A DNA stretch of 64,000 nt from Proteles cristata cristata (lineage: Eukaryota; Chordata; Mammalia; Carnivora; Hyaenidae): NCBI GenBank assembly GCA_017311185.1, contig JAESUZ010004921.1:868001-932000 (forward strand). Direction: 5' to 3'. Below are positions 46,646 to 57,060 of this stretch, piece after piece (position 1 is the first letter of the stretch; every line of letters starts with the position of its first letter). The notes below the pieces were generated by a model. It ran no database searches and was not told the origin of the DNA. It saw only the letters and a list, made by a program, of their open reading frames with translations. Position numbers and translations under genes: made by a program.

Positions 46646-46869
46646 GTGTGTCAATGCCACAATGTAAATTATTCTTTGTCTGGCTTTAAATCCTGTGCAT
46701 TTGCCCCCTATATTCCTACAAAACAATTTGGTATGATAATGTATTGAGATATTCATTTTTTTTCTTGTTTTTCCTACTTATATGGCATATGTTCCCCACC
46801 GAGTCTTTTTATAGTTAAATTGTTTTCTTATTCTTGCCTTAGGAATGAATTTCTTAAAGGGAGAACACT

Positions 46870-47033
46870 GAACCAGCTGCATTAGCTTCATTGAGGACCT
46901 TTCTAGAAATGCAAATTTTCACATACACATCCCCCACCTAACATCAAAAACTGTGGTGGTAGAGCCCAGCAATCAGTGTTTTATCAAACTCTCAAGTGAT
47001 TCTGATACACACTCAAGCTTGTGGAACCACTGA
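46870..47033 (+). mobile_element. MER5/Charlie-type hAT MITE
   Basis: AGAAATGCAAATTTTCACATACACATCCCCC, GGTGGTAGAGCCCAGCAATCAGTGTTTTATCAAACTCTCAAGTGATTCTGATACACACTCAAGCTTGTGGAACCACTG. The right end with AACCACTG is characteristic. Confidence 0.75.
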
Positions 47034-47252
47034 TGTGGGAGAAGGTTCATTGTGTGCTGTTTCAAAGAGAATGTACTTCTAAACAAACTGCCCTCCTGAT
47101 TTTCAATTTCTAGAAGTCTGGGCTTTATGTTAGAATAGAAATATTCTCATATCTAGGAAATGCATGAAGTTCTGAAGTTCTCGCTATGGAAACCCGGAAC
47201 TCTTTGCTCCAGAGAGAAGTAGAGAATCCCTTTTTGGTGCATGTTTACTTTA

Positions 47253-47472
47253 TTTTTTTATTTTTTTTAATGTTTTATTTATTTCTAGGAGAGAGAGACA
47301 GCGTGAGCAGGGGAGGGTCAGAGAGAGAGGAAGTCACAGACTGAAACAGGCTCCAGGCTCTGAGCTGGCTGTCAGGACAGAGCCTGATGTGGGGCTCGAA
47401 CCCACAAACCATGAGATCATGACCTAAGCGAAAGTCGGATGCTTAACCGACTAAGCCACCCAGGCGCCCCAT
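47253..47472 (-). mobile_element. Young CAN SINE, antisense (GGCTTAGTC / TTTCAGTCTGTG variant)
   Basis: TTTATTTCTAGGAGAGAGAGAC ... GACTGAAACAGGC ... GCCACCCAGGCGCCCC. Perfect target copies GTGCATGTTTACTTT at 47238-47252 and 47474-47488. Confidence 0.93.
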
Positions 47473-47811
47473 TGTGCATGTTTACTTTGATAATTTAACT
47501 TTTCTTCCCAGGTCCCACAAAGATTACCAAATGTATCAGAGAAGTAGAACAGCTGCTAGACTTTAGACCCATATAGGCTTGGCCATTGTTATTATCCTGA
47601 GTGATCTCTCCCAATGTAAAAGATCATAATGTAGGGTGTCAGGAGGATTCCTTAAGAATGAAATGCATGGCATTGAAAATGGAGGTAGGATTCATTAGAA
47701 TTAATTAAATACTGTAGTGTGAGAAAAGTTTATAGTTCCTGCAAAACAAATTCTACAATGTACCCTGAAAGACACAAGAGGTCAATATGTAATAAGGAGA
47801 ACACTTACAAA

Positions 47812-48395
47812 CGGCACATTTGTGTCACCCCAAAATTATTATGTTGAAATTCTAACCCACATTGGATGGTGTTGGAGACCTTTGAAAGTAATTAAGTTTA
47901 GACAAGGTCAGGGCACAGAGACTCTATGATAGTATTAATGCCCTCATAAGAAGAGGAAGAGAGGGGCACCTAGGTGGCTCAGTTGGTTAAGCATCTGACT
48001 TCAGCTCAGGTCATGATCTCATGTTTTGTGGGTTCAAGCCCTGCTTCGGGCTCTGTGCTGACAGCTCACTGCCTGGAGCCTGTCTTCAGATTCTGTGTCT
48101 CCCTCTCTCTATGACCCTCCCCTGCTCATGCTGTCTCTATCTCTCTCTCTCAAAAATAAAAATAAATAAAATAAACATTAAGAAGAGGAGGAGAGTAGGG
48201 CTCATTATCTCCACTCTATGAGGATATAAGCAGATACCTTTCTGCAAACCAGGAGCAGTGCTCCCCCTAACACTAGATCTGCCAGAGTCCTGATCTTAAA
48301 CTTCCCAGTCTCCAAAAACTCTGACAAGTAAGTTGTTGTTTAAGCCACCCAGTCCATGGAATTCTGTTATAGCAGACTGAACTGAATCAGTTTTT
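47812..48395 (+). mobile_element. MaLR (MLT1-like) LTR, interrupted by a SINE
   Basis: TTGTGTCACCCCAAAATTATTATGTTGAAATTCTAACCC, GTAATTAAGTTTAGACAAGGTCAGGG, CTCATAAGAAGAGGAAGAG, then after the SINE CTTAAACTTCCCAGTCTCCA, GTTGTTTAAGCCACCCAGTCCATGG and TTATAGCAG. This is the MLT1-type LTR order. Confidence 0.8.
47963..48178 (+). mobile_element. CAN SINE inside the MaLR LTR
   Basis: GGGGCACCTAGGTGGCTCAGTTGG head and AAAAATAAAAATAAATAAAATAAAC tail. Target copies AAGAAGAGGAAGAGAG (47948) and AAGAAGAGGAGGAGAG (48179). Confidence 0.92.
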
Positions 48396-48884
48396 AAAAT
48401 GTCCTCTCCATCTTTTCTCTTTGATTCAAATGCACTTTTGCAGAAATAAGAAGGAACAGAATGCTTCCTCCTTTAGTTAAAATAATTATCTAGTACTACT
48501 AGTTAAATTATGAATATAGAAAATATTATCTACAGAAAGCAAAATGAATATCTACTCTTCTAGCTACAGTTATAATAATTTATTTTAGGAGGAACAAAAA
48601 TTTTTTTAAAAATTCCAACTCTGAAAAGCTTATATATTGGTTGCTGCTTTTTGAAAGAAAACCCAGCAATCATGATTTTGTTCAGAAAATGTCTTAGACC
48701 TCAAAGTACCTTGCATGGGCAGAATTAAAGAACCTAGGTCATCCATAGTATTTCTTTCTATAAGATAGGTCTTAGGCACATATTTTATAGAGTAGCTATC
48801 TGGAATTAAAAGTATATCTGCGGATTGTTCAATACTGTAACTTTGGTAAATATCACACTTGCTGTCCATTCAATTTAATTCCCC

Positions 48885-49045
48885 AATTAATAATAATAAT
48901 AGCAACAGTCACAATATAACTAATTTTTTTTAGCACTTTCTATGTGTCAGGCATTATTTTCAGTGCTTTACATTTATTAGCATGCTTAATCCTTACAACT
49001 CAATTATAGCCCAATAAAGCATATTCTTTGTTATTGATATTAAAC
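48885..49045 (+). mobile_element. MIR element
   Basis: TTTAGCACTTTCTATGTGTCAGGCATTATTTTCAGTGCTTTACATTTATTAGCATGCTTAATCCTTACAACTC is a clear MIR core. Confidence 0.8.
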
Positions 49046-49689
49046 ACTTCTGAATATTAAAAATGCACATAGATAATATTTAAGAACTGCTATTTCTATT
49101 TTCCTAAGTCAATTATTTACTTGATTTTTCAACCTATAACACATATATCATGAAGTTTGGGAAGTAATTAAGAACTCAAAATTAGATATGAAACAAACTT
49201 AGATATAAATTTAGAACTTTAGAAATAATCATTAAACTACTTTGCCCATAGCGTAAATATAAGTAAAAATATTCACATTTGCAACCACTACGAGAGTCAG
49301 GAGAGAGCTTACAAAAAGCGTAGGATGCAATGTCCCCAAGTCTCCAGTTATCAAACATGGCCTTGTCTATAGCAAAGACCCTAACCCACTGATCCTAAGT
49401 ATTTGTTGACTATGATTTACACACATAATTACTATGTTTTCTAAAACCAAAGGTTGAGAAAACTTGTGGACTAAATAATTTCATTTTCTGATTTGTCAGT
49501 TTCCTTATATTTAATGGATAATAGGAACACAATAATAGGTATAATCTACTTGCTTAAGAAATCAAACTTAGTGTAAAATCTCTTAAATTATTCTAAAAAC
49601 TGGAGGTATATAGTAAATGTGATTATAAATCATGTTAATGAAACACAATAATTTGTAATAATCCTTTAAATTTATTAAATTTGCTGCAA

Positions 49690-49925
49690 TCATTAAAACT
49701 AATACTATAAAAGGAAATCGGGGTGGGGGCAGGGGGAAGAGCCAGATGGGGTGGTGTTATTTGATCATTGCAGAGTTTGTTATACAAGATGAAAAAGTTC
49801 TAGAATATTAGTTGCACAATATGAATGTAGTTAACACTACTCAATTGTGCAATTAAAAATGGTTAAGATGGTAAATTTTATGTTATGTGTATTTGACCAC
49901 CATTTCTTAAAAGAGCAAAATAAAA
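49690..49925 (+). mobile_element. LINE-1 3' UTR end, sense
   Basis: GGTGGTGTTATTTGATCATTGCAGAGTTTG, CAAGATGAAAAAGTTCTAGA, TTGTGCAATTAAAAATGGTTAAGATGGTAAATTTTATGTTATGTGTATTTGACCACC is a typical old L1 3' end. Confidence 0.8.
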
Positions 49926-50649
49926 TAAATGGAATAAAATAAAATAGAAAGGAAAACCGTTACCTTTTTCTTACAATGCTAGTAGGAGCTAAAACCTTTT
50001 CCCAACTTACTATAAAGGAAAAATAAAAGAAGAGGATAGAAGTGGGGAAATTAAATCAACATTTGTTGACTATTCACAGCCAGCTATTTTAAGTATTATT
50101 AGCTTCTCATTTTTAAATATAAATTTAAAGTCAATATAACATTTGTTCAATCTAATGTTAACCAGTGTTACAATTGATATGCAAACACAATTTTGGAAAG
50201 ATCCAAGCTCTGTCTCTTATGCTAGAATGCCTTTGAAAATATTACACCAAATGCAACTCTCTATCAGACCAAAAAAGAATTATACTGAGTAGGTGCTCAA
50301 AAGAAAAGAATGAGTATAACCTAGTTGAGAATTCAATGAACTTCAAATAGCATTGATCTTACTGACACTAATTATAATTCTCATGAAGTTAAAATGTATC
50401 AAGAGCTTAGATATATAAGCAGCCTCCCTTTATTCTCTGGGTTAGCAATTTAATGCTGTTAATGTAATAAAAATATATCCCTACACCAAGAGGTAAGAAA
50501 CTCATCACCACAAATATGAACCTTCACGTTAGTGTTTAACAGTAACTGAGATGATAGGTTCAAAATCAAAGATTAGCTTTCTCTGGATGACTGGTTTGAT
50601 CTCAGCGCTAGACAGAGCATGGACTGGACTTAGGTCCCTTTGCTCCAGA
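49926..50649. other. No gene seen
   Basis: AT-rich intergenic sequence between an L1 3' end and the probable solo LTR. Confidence 0.5.
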
Positions 50650-51135
50650 CTGAGAAACCAAGTGGTCCCTGATAATGGAAGACTTATGCCTTTTGAGTTG
50701 CATATCTTGTAGGAATTCCTGACTCTACTAGGAGATCAGCGAAGACCTAACCAAACCAATCTGCATCAAGGCGGACCCCAGTGTTACCCTTTCACCCATT
50801 TCCCCCTCATTATAATACTAAAAATCACACTGAGGGATGGAAATTTAAACGCTAATTAGATATGCAATGTATGAAAAAGCATGTTCTGTCTGCTCTACCT
50901 GTGCACCCAAATTTCTGTGCCTCTCCCCTCCTCTGCATGATTAGACATCATTTCTTTCGCATCTTTGCATCTTTGAAAACTTTCCCTGGTCTTTGGTCAA
51001 GGCGCCAGCCTGAAGAACCTTTTCTTTTGTGTTGTCTCCCTTGTGTGGGAGCGTTAAGTCCCAATAAAAGCCTTGCCTGGAACTCCCATCTGACTTCTAG
51101 TCATTCTCTGTTGCTGAGAGACCAAGGACCCAAAT
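50650..51135 (+). mobile_element. Probable solo LTR (gammaretrovirus-like)
   Basis: GGAATTCCTGACTCTACTAGGAGATCAGCGAAGACC ... TTTTGTGTTGTCTCCCTTGTGTGGGAGCGTTAAGTCCCAATAAAAGCCTTGCCTGGAACTCCC, with AATAAA at 51063-51068. It reads as U3-R-U5 with a poly(A) signal. Exact ends and target duplication were not resolved. The 94-codon open frame at 50862-51146 lies in it and is not a gene. Confidence 0.5.
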
Positions 51136-52389
51136 GGGTAACCTAAGTGCATTTAGCTCTGTGAATAAGAGCAGAGACAACAATGATAATACTTGCAATG
51201 GACTAAAATAGGGACAATAATACAAAGAATTACATGTATATGTATAAAAGATATATATTCTGCTATGTTCCCTGTATAACTGAGTCAAAGCCTGGCCAAA
51301 GAGGACTGGAGTGACCTCTATCTTTTAATGTTTTCCAAAGGGAGAACAGTCAACAGTAAGGCGACCTTGGATTGAGGTAAAATTGCAGTGGAGAGCTATT
51401 CTTTATCTGTCAGAATGGAGCTAAAGAAGTAGACATGTGACTGGTGAAGTAAAGTGTTAACTTGCTCATGGAACCCAGTGAGCCTGATACTCTGACAAAT
51501 CTTCCTGAAACTGTGACTTCCACTTGCACTGTGCTTGAATGACCATGGGCTGTCCATTAAGAGCAGAGGTATTCAGCTGAGTGACATCACTATTTCTCTA
51601 ATATGCAACTCTGGTCACCAGTTACAGTACTGATGCTTGCAAATTACCTCAATATAAAAAAAAAGATTATTAGACTCTATGCTATTTGAATAATGCAAGT
51701 CCACAAACATCTTACTTGACTGGCAAAGGTGATTCACAGCTGGTAAGCAGAGATGTGCATTGGCATCATGTACTCATTACAGAATTTACTGCATGCAAAC
51801 TTTAAGGACAAATGTCCTCAAACTTTGATAGCCAAGACTTTCTCAGGAAGAATGACCTATGAGCTATGAAATGCCAGATTTTCTCACATTCTCATGGAAA
51901 AAGAACTTCCTAATGGCAATGAAGAATCACTTCTAAAAAACTTTTGGGGTTATGAATACATGTATTCTAGTCATAAAGTTGCATGTGATTTATATTTGAA
52001 ATGCAATACACACACATACACATACATGTATATATCAAACCTTATTAAAACGGTAGATGAAAAATACTGTTGATATAGTTACATATGATTTCGATGACAG
52101 TGAAGTTTATCTAACAGTAGTTAAAATTGAAAACCAAGACTAGCAGATATAAGACCACAAACTTAAATAAAACTAAGTATAAATTCATAAAATGCCTTTG
52201 AAATTTAACAAAGCCCTCATATCCACAGTGGAAATATGTTTTGGAAAAGGGGGAAACCATATATTTAGGAATGTGTTTGTGAGCATTTATTTAGAAAATT
52301 TCATAAATTATAAATACCTTTATGTGTATTTATACTGGGATATAGTATATCTGTTTATTAATCAATTAGCAATAACAAATGCACTTATT
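51136..52389. other. No gene seen
   Basis: AT-rich intergenic sequence with a short CA/TA patch near 52005-52035. Confidence 0.5.
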
Positions 52390-52890
52390 TGTGTTAGTTA
52401 AGATTCCAGGAAGAAACACAAGACATTCAAAACAGATTGTGGAAGAGAGTATGCTGAAGGAAGTATTTTTGAAAATGGGGGGTGTGTGTGGAACTAGGTA
52501 AAATAGCCTTGGAGCCAGCAACAGCAGAATGTTAGTGCCACAGCAGGGCCTAAAGAGGCCAAAGAGGAGTAGATACCAGGGCTCACCACTACCTACAGGT
52601 ACAGGAGAGAGAATACCTCAGGGGACTTGTTCATACTGGTAGAGAAAAAGAGCAGAAACAGAGTCAGTGACGAACTGCAGCCTGGGCAAGGTGGGAGTCA
52701 GGGGGAAACACGCCATGACTTCTCCATCTTCCCTCTCTCCTACCTTTGATGCGCTTCCCTCTCGCCAGCCGAAAGCCACATGGCAATGGAGCCCCCTTAG
52801 CGCGGTCCATGGGGCTCAGCTCCTTGGGTACCAGGCAGGGTGGAGATGGCAGATTATGACCCTGGAAGGGTAAAAGGACAATACTCAGCA
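52390..52890. mobile_element. Old interspersed repeat, family not fixed
   Basis: AGATTCCAGGAAGAAACACAAGAC, GCAACAGCAGAATG, CTGCAGCCTGGGCAAGG, AATGGAGCCCCCTTAGCGCGGTCCATGGGGCTCAGC and CAGGGTGGAGATGGCAGATTATGACCCTGGAAGGG. The composition and phrase order resemble a common old mammalian repeat that I cannot name with certainty. Open frames on both strands lie in it. Confidence 0.4.
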
Positions 52891-53515
52891 TAATGTACGT
52901 ACTCAGATATACATGTTTCGTAGATTTTCAACAGCCATTCACACAAATCCATTTAACTCAGATAGCCTGGAAAGAGAAGTTGAGAGAAAGAAATGTGAAG
53001 TTCAAAATTTTTAGTTTCTCAACACTGCCCATTTAATGTGTCATAAAGCCAGTAATTAAGCTGTCTTCTAATTCCATCCCTGGGATTTTTAAGGTTAGTT
53101 GGGGAAATCTGGATGTTAGAAAATCTAAATCGCTTAAAGAAATGCTTAGGAACCCTTTCTCTTCTTTCAGGCTGGGTCTTGAAAATATTAATGTAGAAAT
53201 CAAGTATGTAATGGGAATATGGGGTTCCAATAAATTTTCACCAGTCATGTGTCCATTTTTACAGTGGCCTCAAAGAATCAGAGATTCTGGGAGCTCTGCA
53301 TCAATCCTTTGAGAGAATCATTATTGAAATACATGTTAGAACACACGGTAAAGAAGACAGCAAAAACATCTAAGACCCTAAAACCCCCTACAAGGAAATA
53401 ACTGGAGGTCCACTGGAATGGCAAAACCCACATTCTGTTCTGTTAATGAGAAGTGACTGAAGAAATTTATAGGAGCTCTCAAAACAAAAAAAAAATAAGC
53501 TTTCTGTTTATTCAA

Positions 53516-53557
53516 GGCAAAGATTCCAGCTATCCTGGCAAAGATTCCAGCTATCCT
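53516..53557. repeat. Tandem duplication, 2 x 21 bp
   Basis: GGCAAAGATTCCAGCTATCCT occurs twice without a spacer or mismatch (53516-53536 and 53537-53557). Twenty bases on, GTGTAGAAA is also doubled (from about 53584). Confidence 0.95.
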
Positions 53558-55035
53558 CTCATACAACCTTGCGCCCTTACAAGGTGTAGAAAGTGTAGAA
53601 AGTTCCTTGATTCAAAAGAAGTCACACTACCTGAAGAAAGTTGGTAAAATTAACAGATCAATGGGAATCAAAACAGTAGGTATTGTTAAATTAGGCTGTG
53701 CTATGTATGTCTTTAGAGCAGCATTTGGAGGAAGAAATGGTAATCGCAGAAAAATAACAGTTCAAATTAAACAGGCCCTTCAAAAACGTTCTGATTTGTT
53801 TTAATGGAGAATGGTGTGTGTGATGTATAGTGTTTTGAGGTGTGCATTTGAGGCACAAAGTGTGAGGAGTTTGAGGCACATCAGCAAAGTTAGAGAGCTT
53901 GAATGATAAACCAAGGCTAGTTCATAAATAATGGGAAATGAAAATTACCCCCCTCCTCATATATTCTAGAACAGAATCCTAGAGTAAATCTCTTTGGGGA
54001 CAGTTCTGCAGGCATTTTGCAACCTTAGAAACACTGAGTAGCATATACATTGCATTAACTGAGGTAGAGAATTGCTGTTTTTTAACACTACAAGCTGCAT
54101 GCCATAAAGATGCTGTATCATTCATACGATTTGTAATAAATCTTTTGTATTCTTTCCTCACAATAATTTATCTGAAATAGAAGCCAACACCTTCCAGGTT
54201 ACTAAGCCTAGCTATTGAATTAATTCATGAGCTGGACTGAAAAAAATGGGCCATTCTTCACCACCAAGATCATGAATATTTTAATGTCTGAATAAAGCTA
54301 AAGCAACTCAACTTTGTGGAGATGCCACAAAGAGAAAAATAGAGAATTAGATGCTAAGGTGGACACTCTAATTTATTTTAAAATAATTGAGATAAAAACA
54401 AAATTAAACTGATTGTTGCTGGTGAAATCAAACACTCGCTTGAACACCTATAATTGTTAATTCATGGAAAATTGGAGAATTACTATCCTCTCATGATTTT
54501 GGCCATCCAAAGAGACACAAAACTTTTCTGTACTGTAGAAAGAGGGACGTGATTTCATTATTTGTTGAAACGTAGCATCTGCACCAATATGCCCACAATT
54601 CCACCAATTCAGTAACAAAAATACGTTCACCACAATTCCCAAAAATAGGCTTCCTTAATACAAAGGACCCAAACAGGGTATGTGAAGAGGTATGTGAATA
54701 ATCCCAGAAAAAACAACAACACTTCGAAAATTTTTCTGCCAACCATAACAATCTGACAAAGCAAAAGAAATTCAAGAGTAGGGAACATCATTTTTCTCTG
54801 TTCTCCAACTACTTTGTCAGCTTATTCTTACCAAAATCAGAAAAGATAAAAGAAACATCCACAGAAGACAGAAGAGAGAGAGTTTAAAATATATGTGATA
54901 TGTTAATTAGCTGTTGCTTACATCATGGTTTTCCTTGATTGGTGGAACACATGGGCAAGCGTATTTAACCTAACCCATTCTTAGCCGTAGGTCAACACTC
55001 CTCATTTCCAACAAATAGTATCAACAGATCCTCAG
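53558..55035. other. No gene seen
   Basis: Intergenic. The open frames at 53607 (65 codons, plus) and 54491 (94 codons, minus) show no recognisable family and no supporting signals. Confidence 0.45.
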
Positions 55036-55070
55036 CACTACCACTACCACCACCACCACCAGCAGCAGCT
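55036..55070. repeat. CAC/CAG trinucleotide run
   Basis: ACTACCACTACCACCACCACCACCAGCAGCAGC, a short trinucleotide repeat outside any recognised gene. Confidence 0.8.
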
Positions 55071-55096
55071 CAGTCATTAGGTTAATCCTCTAACTC

Positions 55097-55245
55097 AATG
55101 GTTCTTAACACTGGCTGCATATTGGGATTACCGAAGGGAGCTTCACTCAGAATTTCTAGGGGCAGGAATGGACCATCAGCCTTTCTTTTTTAAAGGTCCA
55201 TGTAGGATTCTAATGTACAGTTAGGACTGAGGACTGTTGCTATCC
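55097..55245. mobile_element. MER5A-like hAT MITE
   Basis: CAATGGTTCTTAACACTGGCTGCATATTGGGATTACC ... CATCAGCCTTTCTTTTTTAAAGGTCCATGTAGGATTCTAATGTACAGTTAGGACTGAGGACTG follows MER5A with inverted ends. Confidence 0.75.
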
Positions 55246-55689
55246 CATACAAAGATACTGAAAGTGAGCATGAATTTATTTGCATTACTTTCATGACTTG
55301 AAAATCACTGCTGGTAACTAAATTTCCTATCCTCTTTCATTACTAGTACAATGTTCTTCTTACACTCATTGGTATTTGGTGAGAATTCATTAATTAAAAT
55401 AAACATGAAATGAAAATTTTACCATGTTGAGGTATCTTCTAGTAAATTTCTATTCCTGTGTGACCTTAAGCACACTAATTCTTATCACTTATTTACACAT
55501 TTGTAAAGTGGAGATAATTGTGTTTACTTTCTGGCATTATCATGCAACAAGGTGGGTTAATATATCACCGAGTGTCATAAAATGTTTGCTTATGATATAC
55601 ATTATGTAGTACGTATCAACAAATAATTATAAATTATAATTTTGAATATGTCACTGTAGTCCTAATTATAGGTTCATAACTTTTTACTT

Positions 55690-56330
55690 AAAATTTACAC
55701 AACAAATATTTATTAAGAATTTACCATGGGTAGGCAATGTCCTGTATGCTGACATGGCAAAACAAACTAAAATTCCTCCACTGAATTTCATTTTCAGGGA
55801 GATATTGACAATATACTATATAAGGATAAGGACCAAGGAGGGTCAGGGGTGGGGGATGGGAAACAGTGGCTTGATGGGGAAGCATTTATGTTAGATGGGA
55901 TAACAAGGGAAGTACTTAGTGGGATAGCTGCAATTTGAGTGAATGCCTAAGGGAAGTAAGTAAGTAAATATCCAGGGAGATATTTCGGAGAAGGCATTTT
56001 AGAGTAAGGTAACAATAGGAACAGGCCTGGGGTGTTCAGGTAGCAGCAAGGAAGTTATTTTGTCAGGATTAAAATCAAGTAAGAGAAAAGTAGCAGGAGG
56101 TTAAGATCAGAGAATTAATGCAGATGGAGGTGAGGTGACCATATAAAGCCTTGCGGACTGTGATTTTGCCCCTCTTGTGCACTCTTTCAGATAAAAGTCT
56201 ATTTTCTGCCCCCCACGCTGCAGTGCAGCAATTAAAACAAGTTATGAAAGAAGAGTTGTATCTAAATAGGATATGTGATTCTCATAGATCAGCGAATCTA
56301 ATTGCCTCAGCACGGTAATAAGTGTATTTG
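55690..56330 (-). mobile_element. LINE-2, antisense
   Basis: ACAACAAATATTTATTAAGAATTTACCATGGGTAGGCAATG ... GGAACAGGCCTGGGGTGTTCAGGTAGCAGCAAGG ... CCATATAAAGCCTTGCGGACTGTG keeps the order of antisense L2. Decayed. Confidence 0.65.
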
Positions 56331-56934
56331 AGATGATAACTGCCCCACGGTCTTAGTCCCTGGATGCTTGTGAAGGGTATGACTCAGGGCCTCCAAACAA
56401 AAAAACAAACAAACAAACCACCCACAGCAGAAGTTAGAAATGAACTTTGGTTGTTTAACTCATTAAGATTTGGAGTTGTTTGTTACTGCCTATCATTTAC
56501 CCTGACTCAAACACACCTCATACTAAGGACTTCCACTTTTATTCTGAATAAAATAGAAAACTCGTGGGCATGTCTAAGACAGGTATGAAATCATTTGACT
56601 TATGTTTGACAAGATCATTTTACTTTGTTGAGAAGAAGATAAAAGTCTTGGGCAAGAATAAAAGCTCTTGGTCCAGATACTGTTGAGAATGTGATCGCTT
56701 GGTGAAGTGGGGACCACACACAACTCTTTTATTAGAATAGAGGTGAAGTAATTCACATATCCAGCCTTAGTACCTACCTTGTTTCTGCCAGCTAATTTCT
56801 ATTCTGTCTTTGGTCCCAATCATTAATTGGAATGCTTTCATTTCTGTTTTTCCATATGTTCAGTTGCCTATAAATTAATTCGTATGCAAATATTAATTAC
56901 AACTAAAAATAAATGATCAATTTTAAATTGCAAT

Positions 56935-57060
56935 AATGTGTACTCAGGATCTACCATGTGACAGGCAATAGGGATTTAGACAGATACAAATCTTTTTCCT
57001 TGCCCTTGACCCTCCATCTAGCTGGAGCCTCAGGAAAACTACAATGAGTTGCCCATAATA
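56935..57060 (-). mobile_element. LINE-2 fragment, antisense
   Basis: GTGTACTCAGGATCTACCATGTGACAGGCAATAGGGATTTAGACAG ... CCTTGCCCTTGACCCTCCATCTAGCTGG looks like the antisense L2 3' end (CTACTATGTGCCAGGCAC type). Confidence 0.5.

Noticed and set aside
50862..51146. 94-codon frame with several Cys and Leu
   Set aside because: It lies inside LTR-like sequence with a poly(A) signal and has no recognisable domain.
54491..54775. 94-codon minus-strand frame
   Set aside because: No family resemblance, no promoter or splice context; AT-rich background.
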